Below are positions 8,209-16,313 of a DNA stretch of 36,059 nucleotides, piece by piece. The translations under genes were made by a program, and so were the position numbers. Below the pieces are notes generated by a model. It did not search any database and was not told the origin of the DNA. It saw nothing but the letters and a program-made list of their open reading frames with translations. How positions within the stretch are numbered: the first letter of the stretch is position 1; the number at the start of each line of letters is the position of its first letter. The stretch lies in NCBI RefSeq assembly GCF_005930495.1, contig NZ_SJEX01000052.1, positions 1 through 36,059 on the forward strand, read 5' to 3'. The stretch comes from Modestobacter excelsi. GTDB lineage: Bacteria; Actinomycetota; Actinomycetes; Mycobacteriales; Geodermatophilaceae.

Positions 8209-9867
8209 ATGGCAGCAGGCGCCCCGCACGGCAGGGTCGGATGGGTCGATGCCCCGGCCGAGGAGGCTGTCCCGCTGTCCGAGCGGACCCTCGGCGTGCA
8301 CGCCGGCCGCCTCCGCGTCCCCACCTACGACCGGGCCGCACTGACCCCCGCGGTCGTCCACTTCAGCGTCGGCGGGTTCCACCGCGCCCACCAGCTCGTC
8401 TACCTCGACGACCTGGCCGAGCAGGGCGTCACCGACTGGGGTGTGGTCGGTGTCGGGCTGCACTCCCCGGCGATGCGGGACGCACTCCGTCCGCAGGACC
8501 ACCTGTACACCGTCGTCGAGCGCAGCTCCGCCGGTGAGCAGGCCCGGGTGATCGGCTCGATGGTCGACTACCACTTCGCGCCCGACTCCCCTGAGACGGT
8601 CCTGGCGCTGCTGACCGACGAGCGCACCCGCCTGGTCACCATGACCGTGACCGGCAACGCCTACCGGATCGACGCGCTCAGCGGCGAGTTCGCCCCCGAC
8701 CACGCGGTGCTCGCCGACCTCGCCGACCCGCACCACCCGCGGTCGCTGTTCGGCTACATCGTCGAGGCGCTCGACCGCCGCCGCCGGGCCGGGCAGCGCC
8801 CGTTCACCGTGCTGTCCTGCGACAACATGCAGCAGAACGGGGAGGCCGCCCGCGCCGCCGTGGTCGGCTTCGCCCAGCTCCGCGACGAGGTGCTGGCCCG
8901 CTGGATCACCGACAACGTGGCCTTCCCGGGGAGCATGGTCGACCGGATCACCCCCTCGACCAGCGAGCAGGACCGGGACGACATCGCCCGGCGGTTCGGT
9001 GTCGCGGACACGTGGCCGGTGATCACCGAGCGGTTCTCCCAGTGGGTCATGGAGGACTCCTTCTGCAACGACCGGCCGCCGCTGGAGCGGGTCGGCGTCC
9101 AGTTCGTCGGCGACGTCGGCGACCACGAGCTGATGAAGACCCGGCTGCTCAACGCCTGCCACTCGGCGCTGGGCCACCTCGGTCAGCTGGCCGGGCTCAC
9201 CCGCGTCGACGAGGTCATGGCCGACCCGGCGCTCGGCCGCTACGTGGCCCGGCTGATGGCCGAGGAGATCGCCCCGCTGCTGCCGCCCCCCGCGGGGGTC
9301 GACCTGGCCGGGTACCAGCGGAGCCTGGTGCAGCGCTTCGCCGACCCCTCGATCGGCGACCGCCTCGACCGGCTGTGCCGGCGGGGCTCGTCGAAGGTCC
9401 CGCTGTACCTGCTGCCGTCCCTGCGGACGGCGCTGGCGACCGGCCGGCCGAGCCGGCTGCTCACCCTGGCGGTCGCCGGCTGGTGCCGCTACCTGCAGGG
9501 CACCGACCTGGCCGGGGGCGAGCTCCTCGTCGTCGACGAACGCGCCGCCGAACTGCGGCAGCTGGCCCGGGCGGGCGGCACCGACCCGCGTCCGCTGCTC
9601 GGTGTGCGGTCGGTCTTCGGCGACCTGGGCGACGACCTGGCATTCGTCGACGCGCTGGCGCTGGCGCTGCGCGAGCTGGAGCGGGACGGCGTCCGGGCGA
9701 CGCTGGCCGTGGCGGTGGACTCCGCAGCCGGTGTTCGCCACGATGCGGTCACCGCCGTGGCCGCGGGTCGGGCCGTGGACCACGGACGACGCGCGGGCAC
9801 GGGGGCGATGACCCCCGTCCCGGTGGCCACGGCCGCGGTGGCCGGCGAACGCCTGCTGCCCGCCTGA
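8209..9867 (+). CDS. Mannitol dehydrogenase-family polyol oxidoreductase, paralog 2
   Basis: A 552-residue paralog of the preceding dehydrogenase, by eye about two-thirds identical over the shared core from VPTYDRAALTPAVVH to DGVRATLA. The catalytic block MKTRLLNACHS keeps Lys, Asn and His. The ATG at 8209 is chosen because AGGAGG lies 6 nt upstream, whereas the earlier in-frame ATG at 8194 would lie just before the ribosome binding site itself. The C-terminal 50 or so residues past the shared core are unrelated to paralog 1 and rich in Ala, Val and Gly. A 41-bp gap with its own ribosome site leads to the HAD gene, so 8209-12597 looks like one operon. The two copies may act on different polyols. 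Confidence 0.88.
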   Translation: MAAGAPHGRVGWVDAPAEEAVPLSERTLGVHAGRLRVPTYDRAALTPAVVHFSVGGFHRAHQLVYLDDLAEQGVTDWGVVGVGLHSPAMRDALRPQDHLYTVVERSSAGEQARVIGSMVDYHFAPDSPETVLALLTDERTRLVTMTVTGNAYRIDALSGEFAPDHAVLADLADPHHPRSLFGYIVEALDRRRRAGQRPFTVLSCDNMQQNGEAARAAVVGFAQLRDEVLARWITDNVAFPGSMVDRITPSTSEQDRDDIARRFGVADTWPVITERFSQWVMEDSFCNDRPPLERVGVQFVGDVGDHELMKTRLLNACHSALGHLGQLAGLTRVDEVMADPALGRYVARLMAEEIAPLLPPPAGVDLAGYQRSLVQRFADPSIGDRLDRLCRRGSSKVPLYLLPSLRTALATGRPSRLLTLAVAGWCRYLQGTDLAGGELLVVDERAAELRQLARAGGTDPRPLLGVRSVFGDLGDDLAFVDALALALRELERDGVRATLAVAVDSAAGVRHDAVTAVAAGRAVDHGRRAGTGAMTPVPVATAAVAGERLLPA

Positions 9868-9908
9868 CCCAGCCACCCATCCGACCGACCCCTGAGGAGG
9901 GCGCACCG

Positions 9909-10679
9909 ATGCCACCGATCCCCGCAGCGCTCGCCGAGCGTCTCGAGGCCCTGCTGTGCGACGCGGACGGGAACCTGTTCCCCTCCGAGGAGCCCGCCTT
10001 CGTCGCCTCCGCCGACGTCACCAACCGCTTCCTGGCCGCGCACGACATCGACCTGCGCTTCACCGCCGAGGAGCTCCGGCTGGCCACCACCGGCAAGAAC
10101 TTCCGGACGACGGCGGCCGACCTCGCCGCCTCCGCCGGCCGGGACGTCGTCGACCTCGACACCTGGGTCGCCGCGGAGAAGGAGGTCGTCACCGGCCACC
10201 TGGCGCAGACCCTGCGCCCGGACGCGGAGGTCACCGCCGCGCTCACCACGCTCTCGACCCAGCTCACGCTGGCGGCGGTGAGCTCCAGCGCGCTGTCCCG
10301 GCTGGCCGGGTGCTTCACCGCCACCGGGCTGGACGAGCTGATCCCGTCCGCCCGCCGGTACAGCGCCGAGGACTCGCTGCCGACCCCGACCAGCAAGCCC
10401 GACCCGGCCGTCTACCTGCACGCCTGCGCCGAGCTGGGCATCGCCCCGGAGCAGGGCCTGGCGGTCGAGGACTCGGTGCCCGGTGCCCTCTCCGCGGTCC
10501 GCGCGGGCTGCCCCACGGTGGGCAACCTGCGCTTCGTCGCGCCCGACGAGCGGGCCGAGCGCGCCGAGCAGCTCCGGGACGCCGGCGTCCTGGCGGTCAT
10601 CTCCTCCTGGACGGAGCTGACCGACCTGCTCCGGCCCGCTCCCGAGTCGGCGCTGACCACGGCGGGCGGTGCGGGGTGA
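9909..10679 (+). CDS. HAD-family hydrolase (beta-phosphoglucomutase/sugar phosphatase-like)
   Basis: A 256-residue haloacid dehalogenase-superfamily protein of subfamily I with an alpha-helical cap. Motif I is DADGNLFPSE (nucleophile Asp18, acid Asp20), with Asn replacing the usual Thr of DxDGT. Motif II is the serine run at 125-127, motif III is Lys163 in SKPDP, and motif IV is EDSVPG at 187-192. It should dephosphorylate a small phosphorylated metabolite, plausibly a sugar or polyol phosphate given the neighbours. GAGGAGG lies 8 nt before the ATG. Its stop overlaps the GTG of the TagF-like gene. Confidence 0.85.
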   Translation: MPPIPAALAERLEALLCDADGNLFPSEEPAFVASADVTNRFLAAHDIDLRFTAEELRLATTGKNFRTTAADLAASAGRDVVDLDTWVAAEKEVVTGHLAQTLRPDAEVTAALTTLSTQLTLAAVSSSALSRLAGCFTATGLDELIPSARRYSAEDSLPTPTSKPDPAVYLHACAELGIAPEQGLAVEDSVPGALSAVRAGCPTVGNLRFVAPDERAERAEQLRDAGVLAVISSWTELTDLLRPAPESALTTAGGAG

Positions 10680-11773
10680 AGGTCGTCCTGAACAGCTTCC
10701 AGGGGGACTACTCCGACAGCCCGCGCGCCCTCTACGAGGCCCTCCGCGAGCGCGGGGACGACCACGAGTACGTCTGGCTCTCCCGGCCCGACCGGGTCGC
10801 GGACTTCCCGGCCGAGGTGGCCACGGTCGACTTCGGCAGCGCCGAGGCGCGGGCCGCCCTGGAGTCCGCCGACGTCGTCGTCTCCAACGACCACATCGGC
10901 TTCGACTGGGACAAGCGGCCCGGCACCACCTACCTGCAGACCTGGCACGGCACCCCGCTCAAGCGGATCCACAACGACGTGCTGTGGGCGCCGGAGGGCC
11001 GGCTGGCCTACCTGGACACCGAGATCGCCCGCTGGGACGCGCTGCTGTCGCAGAACCCGGCAAGCACCCCGCGGTTCCGGCAGGCCTTCGGCTTCACCGG
11101 CCCGGTGCACGAGACCGGCTACCCGCGCAACGACGTCCTCAGCTCACCGGACCGGGACCGGATCCGCGCCGAGGTCCGTGCGCAGCTGGGCATCGCCGAC
11201 AGGGTCACCGCCGTGCTGTACACCCCCACCTGGCGCGACGACCTCGTCTTCGCCGAGGGCGGTGGCCCGCAGCACACCTTCCCGCTGGACCTCAACGAGT
11301 TCGCCGCCGGTCTCGGCGAGGACCACGTGCTGCTGCTCCGGCTGCACCAGATGGTCGCCGACCGGCTGGAGTTCCCCGAGGGCGGGCCGGTCCGCGACGT
11401 GTCGTCCCACCCCGACATCCGGTACCTGTACCTGGCCGCCGACGTCCTGGTCACCGACTACTCCTCGACCATGTTCGACTTCGCCGTCACCGGCCGGCCG
11501 ATCGTCAACTTCACCTACGACCTCGACTACTTCAAGGACGAGCTGCGCGGGTTCTACTTCGATCTCGCCGCGGCCGCGCCGGGCCCGCTGCTGGCGACCA
11601 GCGACGAGGTCCTGGCCGCGATCGCCGAGCTCAGCAGCCGGCCGTGGGTGCCCACCCCGCAGTACACCCGCTTCCAGGAGACCTTCTGCTCCCTGGAGGA
11701 CGGCCACGCCACCGAACGGGTCCTCGACCTGTTCTTCCCGTCCCAGCAACAGAACGACGAACCGAGGAGATGA
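10676..11773 (+). CDS. CDP-glycerol glycerophosphotransferase family protein (TagF-like)
   Basis: A 365-residue enzyme of the Glyphos_transf (PF04464) family, which moves alditol-phosphate units from CDP-alditols onto a growing chain or acceptor. Conserved blocks are TWHGTPLKR with the catalytic histidine at 91, TGYPRNDVL, YTPTWRDD, and DVLVTDYSSTMFDFA near the C-terminus. It lacks the long N-terminal extension of full teichoic-acid polymerases and may be a monofunctional transferase. No signal peptide or membrane helix; family members act at the inner membrane face. The GTG start overlaps the HAD stop (GTGA), and its own stop overlaps the ATG at 11770. Glycerol, ribitol, arabinitol or mannitol phosphate are all possible donors. 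Confidence 0.85.
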   Translation: MKVVLNSFQGDYSDSPRALYEALRERGDDHEYVWLSRPDRVADFPAEVATVDFGSAEARAALESADVVVSNDHIGFDWDKRPGTTYLQTWHGTPLKRIHNDVLWAPEGRLAYLDTEIARWDALLSQNPASTPRFRQAFGFTGPVHETGYPRNDVLSSPDRDRIRAEVRAQLGIADRVTAVLYTPTWRDDLVFAEGGGPQHTFPLDLNEFAAGLGEDHVLLLRLHQMVADRLEFPEGGPVRDVSSHPDIRYLYLAADVLVTDYSSTMFDFAVTGRPIVNFTYDLDYFKDELRGFYFDLAAAAPGPLLATSDEVLAAIAELSSRPWVPTPQYTRFQETFCSLEDGHATERVLDLFFPSQQQNDEPRR

Positions 11774-11775
11774 GC

Positions 11776-12597
11776 ATGCGCACTGCAGACCCGATCCTGA
11801 CCGGGCACAGCGATCGGCGGTCGCGTCCGGCCGTCGCCGGTCGTTCGTCCGACGCCCCCACCGCATCCCCGCAGGTGGTGATCCTGGCCGCCGGGATGGG
11901 CACCCGGCTGGGCCGCAAGCTGCCCAAGCCGCTGACCCCCCTGATGGACGGCCGCAGCATCATGCAGCAGCAGCTGGACGGCATCCGCGCCGTCTTCGGC
12001 GACGCCGCGTCGGTGACCGCGGTCGTCGGCTACCGGGCCAAGGCCGTCATGCGGGCGCAGCCGGACCTCCGGTTCGCCTTCAACCCGGACTTCGCCGCCA
12101 CCAACACCTCGCAGAGCCTGCTGCGCGCGCTGCGGACCTCCCACCCGGGCGGGGTGCTCTGGATGAACGGCGACGTGGTGTTCGACCCCGCCGTGCTCGA
12201 CCACGCCGCGTCGCTGGTGCGCGCCGACGAGAGCTTCGTCTGCGTGGACACCTCCACGGTCGCCGACGAGGAGGTCAAGTACACCCTCGACGGCGACGGC
12301 TTCATCGCCGAGCTGTCCAAGACCGTCGTCGGTGGGCTGGGCGAGGCGGTGGGCATCAACTACGTGTCCAGCGGCGACAAGGCGGCCCTGGTCGAGCACC
12401 TCGCCGCGTGCGAGCTGCACGACTACTTCGAGCGCGGCATGGAGCTGGCCGTCCAGCACGCGGGGGTGCGCTTCCACCCGCTGGACATCTCCCGGTTCTC
12501 CGCCGTCGAGGTCGACTTCGACGAGGACCTGCAGCGGGCGAACACCTGGCTGGGCTCCCGGGCGGCGCTCGAGCCGCTGTCCTCCGAGCTGGGCTGA
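11776..12597 (+). CDS. Sugar/alditol-phosphate nucleotidyltransferase (LicC-like, NTP_transf)
   Basis: A 273-residue nucleotidyltransferase. After about 30 disordered residues comes VVILAAGMGTRLG (residues 35-46) with a following KPL, the nucleotide-binding signature. FNPDFAATNTSQSLLRAL and MNGDVVFD (metal-binding Asp133) match LicC-type cytidylyltransferases, and the C-terminal EVDFDEDLQRAN is also family-typical. With the TagF-like gene it would supply an NDP- or CDP-polyol donor; the nucleotide used is inferred. Two in-frame ATGs lie at 11770 and 11776. GAGGAG directly abuts the first, so the second, with 6-nt spacing, is preferred. It is the last gene of the cassette, before a very strong terminator. 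Confidence 0.82.
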   Translation: MRTADPILTGHSDRRSRPAVAGRSSDAPTASPQVVILAAGMGTRLGRKLPKPLTPLMDGRSIMQQQLDGIRAVFGDAASVTAVVGYRAKAVMRAQPDLRFAFNPDFAATNTSQSLLRALRTSHPGGVLWMNGDVVFDPAVLDHAASLVRADESFVCVDTSTVADEEVKYTLDGDGFIAELSKTVVGGLGEAVGINYVSSGDKAALVEHLAACELHDYFERGMELAVQHAGVRFHPLDISRFSAVEVDFDEDLQRANTWLGSRAALEPLSSELG

Positions 12598-12610
12598 GCG
12601 ACCCGGTCCG

Positions 12611-12656
12611 ACCGACGAACGCCCCACCCCGAACCCGGGGTGGGGCGTTCGTCGGT
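12611..12656. terminator. Strong bidirectional terminator
   Basis: Perfect 21-bp stem (12611-12631 with 12636-12656) closing a 4-nt AACC loop. It lies 13 nt after the nucleotidyltransferase stop and directly abuts the stop codon of the convergent LLM gene. Confidence 0.85.
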
Positions 12657-13586
12657 TCAGCCCAGCTGCGGGGCGACCTCGCCGGCCACCAGGTCGAGGT
12701 GGTCGAGGTCGGTCAGGTCGAGCACCTGCAGGTACACCCGGCCCGCGCCGGCCTCCGCGTAGCGGCCCAGGGTGTCCACCGCCTGCGCCGGCGTGCCCGC
12801 GGCACCGTTGCGGCGCAGCTCGTCGACGTCCCGGCCGATGGCGGCGGCCCGGCGCCGGAGCTCGGCGTCGTCCCGCCCCACGCACAGCACCAGCGCCGAG
12901 CTGTACACCAGGTCGGCGGGGTCGCGGCCGGCGTCCGCGCAGGCCTCACGCACCCCGGCGAACAACCGCGCGTTGTCCTCGGCCGAGGCGAAGGGCACGT
13001 TGAACTCCGCGGCGTACCGGGCGGCCAGCCGGGGCGTGCGCTTCCGGCCGCTGCCGCCGACCAGGACGGGGACGCCGCCGGGCTGCACCGGCTTGGGCAG
13101 CGCCGGTGAGCCGGCGAGCTGGTAGTGCGTGCCGGCGAAGTCGAACCTCTCGCCCACCGGGGTGCCCCACAACCCGGTGATCACCGCCAGCTGCTCCTCG
13201 TAGCGGTCGAAGCGCTCGCCGAGCTCGGGGAACGGGATGCCGTAGGCGGCGTGCTCCTCGGCGAACCAGCCGGACCCGATGCCGAGCTCGACCCGGCCGC
13301 CGCTCATCTGGTCGACCTGCGCCACCGTGATCGCCAGTGGTCCGGGCAGCCGGAAGGTGGCCGCGGTCATCAGCGTGCCGAGCCGGATGCGGCTGGTCTC
13401 CCGGGCCAACCCGGCCAGCGTCACCCAGGCGTCGGTCGGGCCGGGGAGCCCGTCCCCGCCCATGGTCAGGTAGTGGTCGGAGCGGAAGAAGGCGTCGAAG
13501 CCGGTCTCCTCGGTGCGCCTGGCCACCGCGAGCAGGTCGTCGTAGGTGGCGCCCATCTGGGGTTCGGTGAAGATCCGTAGCTGCAC
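12657..13586 (-). CDS. LLM class F420-dependent oxidoreductase
   Basis: A 309-residue luciferase-like monooxygenase-fold protein, expected to use coenzyme F420 as hydride carrier. The family pattern is seen in DAFFRSDHYL near residues 31-40, SRIRLGTLMTAATFRLPGPLA, GGRVELGIGSGWFAEEHAAYGIPFP, and KPVQPGGVPVLVGGSG. It looks cytosolic and complete. The substrate is unknown. It is not obviously linked to the polyol cassette, which converges on it from the other strand. The GTG start is supported by a TACGTT hexamer 6 nt upstream. Confidence 0.88.
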   Translation of the reverse strand: MQLRIFTEPQMGATYDDLLAVARRTEETGFDAFFRSDHYLTMGGDGLPGPTDAWVTLAGLARETSRIRLGTLMTAATFRLPGPLAITVAQVDQMSGGRVELGIGSGWFAEEHAAYGIPFPELGERFDRYEEQLAVITGLWGTPVGERFDFAGTHYQLAGSPALPKPVQPGGVPVLVGGSGRKRTPRLAARYAAEFNVPFASAEDNARLFAGVREACADAGRDPADLVYSSALVLCVGRDDAELRRRAAAIGRDVDELRRNGAAGTPAQAVDTLGRYAEAGAGRVYLQVLDLTDLDHLDLVAGEVAPQLG

Positions 13587-13592
13587 GGCCCG

Positions 13593-13598
13593 AACGTA
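13593..13598 (-). promoter_or_regulatory. -10 element (TACGTT), leaderless start
   Basis: TACGTT on the minus strand, then 6 nt to the GTG at 13586. Confidence 0.5.
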
Positions 13599-13700
13599 GC
13601 CAGCGGCCGGCCCCGCCGCTGCGGGGATTCCTGGTTGGGGGTGTGCCGGGAGGCGATGCCGGGCAGGATGATCGCGACGCGATCAACCGGAGGTGCTGGA

Positions 13701-15137
13701 GTGTTCCGCAGGAAGAGCCGGACAGAGGTCATCGGCGCCGAGTTGCAGGAGGGCTTCGCCCACATCGGCGCAGCGGTCGCCGAGGCCCGCAAGGCGACGG
13801 CGGAGCAGTTGGGCCCGCAGGTCGCCGCCGCTGCCAAGGCCGCGCAGCAGACGTACGCCGCAGACGTCGCCCCACGGGTGGAGGCGGCGGTCGCCGCGAT
13901 CGCCCCGCAGCTCGACGCCGCACGGGAGGTCCTCGTGCCCCGCCTGGACGCCGCGCGGGAGACCCTGGTGCCGCGGATCGAGGCGGCGCAGAAGAGCCTG
14001 GCGCCGCGGATCGAGGCCGCGCAGAAGGCCTACGAGTCCGACGTCGTCCCCCGGCTGGAGGCGGCGACCAAGGTCGCCCGCGCCAACCTGGAGACCGCCG
14101 TCGCCGCGGCCGCGCCGCGGATCGAGGCGGCACGCGGGGCCGCCGGCCCGGCACTGGACGCGGCTATGGCCAACCTCGCCGCCCAGGTGGCGGCGACGGC
14201 CCCGAAGATCACCGCGGCGCGTGACGCCGCCGGTCCGCGGATCAGCGCCGCCCGCGTGGCGGCCGGCCCGGCACTGGACAGCGCCCGGGCCAACCTCGCC
14301 GCGCAGGTCGAGGCCGCCCGCGCCCAGCTCGACTCCCGCAGCGCCGACCTCGCCGCCACCGCGGCGACGCTGAGCGCGGCGACCGCCAAGCAGACCGACA
14401 AGGTCCGCAAGGACGCGGCCGCCGCTGCCGAGGCCGCGCGGGTGCAGGCCGCCGTCCGGGTCGCCGCCCTCAGGGCCGCCGCCGACGCCACGACCAGCGC
14501 CGCGGGCAAGAAGGCGGACAAGCTCAGCAGGAAGGCCGACAAGCTGGCCCAGAAGGCAGCCAAGCGGCGCGCGGAGATGGAGAAGGCCACAGCCAAGGCC
14601 CGCAAGCAGGCCGCCAAGCGCACCGCGGCGACCGTGACCTCGGTCAGGCGGAGCGTGGGCCTCGAGAAGCCCCAGCCCCGCCGCTGGCCGTGGGTGGTCG
14701 CCGCCCTCGCCGCGATCGCCGCGGGCGTCGTCGTCCTGATCCGCCGCAACGCCCCCGAGGACCAGTGGATGCCCGCGCCGACCGGCGACGGCCCCGTGCC
14801 CAGCTACCGAGAGGACCCCGTGCCCAGTTCACCGAGCACCCCCGCAGGCGGATCCGAGAGCCCTGAGGCCCAGGGCAAGACGGTGTCCACGTCGATGACC
14901 GCACCGTCGGACTCCGGGCCGGCCGAGGGCGGCATCGGCGCCCTCGAGGCCGAGCCGGCCTCCGGCCCCGGCGAGCCCAGCAACCAGGACCGTCCGACCA
15001 CCGCGACCGGCACCACCAACGACCCGGACAGCCCGGTGGCCACGGCCGCGCCCGACAGCTTCACCGAGGCCCCCGGCAGCGCCGGCAACTCGGCGCCCAG
15101 CCGGGGCACCCGCCCCGACGAGGACGCCGCGGGCTGA
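13701..15137 (+). CDS. Alanine-rich protein of proline-punctuated 11-residue helical repeats with one membrane segment
   Basis: A 478-residue protein with no recognised domain family. Residues 57-205 are built of 11-residue units of the type (A/V)PR(I/L)(E/D)AA(R/Q)xxL, with Pro at 58, 69, 80, 91, 102, 117, 139, 150, 168, 179 and 190, mostly 11 apart. This gives short amphipathic helices broken by prolines, as in apolipoproteins, and the 11-mer period of LEA and synuclein proteins. Residues 230-320 are a Lys/Ala-rich basic helical stretch. One hydrophobic helix lies at about 329-347, followed by a Pro/Ser/Gly-rich tail of about 130 residues. The GTG start has CGGAGG 7 nt upstream. It may associate with membranes or nucleoid; function unknown. 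Confidence 0.75.
   Translation: MFRRKSRTEVIGAELQEGFAHIGAAVAEARKATAEQLGPQVAAAAKAAQQTYAADVAPRVEAAVAAIAPQLDAAREVLVPRLDAARETLVPRIEAAQKSLAPRIEAAQKAYESDVVPRLEAATKVARANLETAVAAAAPRIEAARGAAGPALDAAMANLAAQVAATAPKITAARDAAGPRISAARVAAGPALDSARANLAAQVEAARAQLDSRSADLAATAATLSAATAKQTDKVRKDAAAAAEAARVQAAVRVAALRAAADATTSAAGKKADKLSRKADKLAQKAAKRRAEMEKATAKARKQAAKRTAATVTSVRRSVGLEKPQPRRWPWVVAALAAIAAGVVVLIRRNAPEDQWMPAPTGDGPVPSYREDPVPSSPSTPAGGSESPEAQGKTVSTSMTAPSDSGPAEGGIGALEAEPASGPGEPSNQDRPTTATGTTNDPDSPVATAAPDSFTEAPGSAGNSAPSRGTRPDEDAAG
13869..14315 (+). repeat. Tract encoding 11-residue repeats
   Basis: DNA of the proline-punctuated repeats (residues 57-205). The 33-bp units are degenerate at the DNA level but regular in protein. 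Two near-identical spans, GPALDAAMANLAAQV and GPALDSARANLAAQV (residues 149-163 and 189-203), point to internal duplication. Confidence 0.75.
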
Positions 15138-15157
15138 CCCGCCGCACCACCCGCTCA

Positions 15158-15192
15158 CACAGGGGCCCAGCCGATCCGGCTGGGCCCCTGTG
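15158..15192 (+). terminator. Terminator between the repeat protein and lipA
   Basis: Perfect 15-bp stem CACAGGGGCCCAGCC with its complement at 15178-15192 and a GATCC loop, 20 nt after the stop. Confidence 0.8.
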
Positions 15193-15229
15193 CTGCGTCC
15201 GGGGCCCGAGGGGTGCTGACCGGCCGGAG

Positions 15230-15235
15230 TACCGT
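15230..15235 (+). promoter_or_regulatory. -10 element (TACCGT) of lipA, leaderless start
   Basis: TACCGT, then 7 nt to the ATG at 15243. No Shine-Dalgarno sequence lies in that gap. Confidence 0.5.
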
Positions 15236-15242
15236 GCTCGCC

Positions 15243-16229
15243 ATGAGCCTGGGCATGGAGGAGGCACCTGCGGAGACCCCGACGGCGTCCTCCCGGATCG
15301 AGCCGGCCGGTCGCAAGATGCTGCGCCTGGAGGTCCGCAACAGCCAGACACCCATCGAGCGCAAGCCCGAGTGGATCAAGACGAAGCTGAAGACCGGGCC
15401 GGAGTACACCGAGCTCAAGTCGCTGGTCCGCCGCGAGGGGCTGCACACGGTCTGCGAAGAGGCCGGCTGCCCCAACATCTACGAGTGCTGGGAGGACCGC
15501 GAGGCGACCTTCCTCATCGGCGGTGACCAGTGCACCCGGCGCTGCGACTTCTGCCAGATCGACACCGGCAAGCCCGCCGACTTCGACGCCGACGAGCCCC
15601 GCCGGGTCGCCGAGAGCGTCGTCTCGATGGGCCTGCGCTACGCCACCATCACCGGCGTCGCCCGTGACGACCTGCCCGACGGCGGTGCCTGGCTGTACGC
15701 CGAGACGGTCCGGCAGATCCACGAGCAGATCCCGGGCTGCGGCGTCGAGCTGCTCATCCCCGACTTCAACGCCGAGCCCGCCCAGCTGGCCGAGGTCTTC
15801 TCCTCCCGGCCCGAGGTGCTGGCGCACAACGTCGAGACCGTGCCGCGGATCTTCAAGCGGATCCGCCCCGGCTTCCGGTTCGAGCGCTCGCTGTCGGTCC
15901 TCACCGCCGCCCGCGAGGCAGGCCTGGTCACCAAGTCCAACCTGATCCTGGGCATGGGCGAGGAGCCCCACGAGGTCGTCGAGGCCATGCAGGCACTGCA
16001 CGACGCCGGCTGCGACCTGCTGACGATCACCCAGTACCTGCGGCCCAGCGTCCGGCACCACCCGGTCGTCCGGTGGGTCAAGCCCGAGGAGTTCGTCGGC
16101 TTCCAGGCACAGGCCGAGGAGATGGGCTTCGCCGGCGTGCTGGCCGGCCCGCTGGTGCGCAGCTCCTACCGCGCCGGCCGGCTCTACCAGCAGGCCGCCG
16201 AAGCGCGCGGGCTGACCCCGACGGTCTGA
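15243..16229 (+). CDS. lipA: Lipoyl synthase LipA
   Basis: Radical-SAM enzyme that inserts two sulfurs into protein-bound octanoyl groups to make lipoate, acting after LipB. The 328-residue protein has both iron-sulfur motifs. The auxiliary cluster ligands are in [12 protein letters not shown], and the radical-SAM CxxxCxxC is CTRRCDFC. The C-terminal RSSY cluster-ligand motif is also present. The ATG at 15243 is chosen over upstream in-frame starts because of the -10 hexamer 7 nt before it. It is followed by the DUF4191 gene, as in mycobacteria. Confidence 0.96.
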   Translation: MSLGMEEAPAETPTASSRIEPAGRKMLRLEVRNSQTPIERKPEWIKTKLKTGPEYTELKSLVRREGLHTVCEEAGCPNIYECWEDREATFLIGGDQCTRRCDFCQIDTGKPADFDADEPRRVAESVVSMGLRYATITGVARDDLPDGGAWLYAETVRQIHEQIPGCGVELLIPDFNAEPAQLAEVFSSRPEVLAHNVETVPRIFKRIRPGFRFERSLSVLTAAREAGLVTKSNLILGMGEEPHEVVEAMQALHDAGCDLLTITQYLRPSVRHHPVVRWVKPEEFVGFQAQAEEMGFAGVLAGPLVRSSYRAGRLYQQAAEARGLTPTV

Positions 16230-16301
16230 GTTCGCCTGCGGCCCGCTGCAGGGCCCGCGCCGCGCGTCAGCGTGGTGTGGGGGGCACCGGGGTCCTTCTT
16301 C

Positions 16302-16307
16302 TATCCT
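16302..16307 (+). promoter_or_regulatory. -10 element (TATCCT), leaderless start
   Basis: TATCCT, then 6 nt to the ATG at 16314. Confidence 0.55.
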
Positions 16308-16313
16308 GGCGGC

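Noticed and set aside
8203-9915. A 570-codon minus-strand frame opposite polyol dehydrogenase 2
   Set aside because: Same composition artefact; the plus-strand gene has family motifs and a ribosome site.
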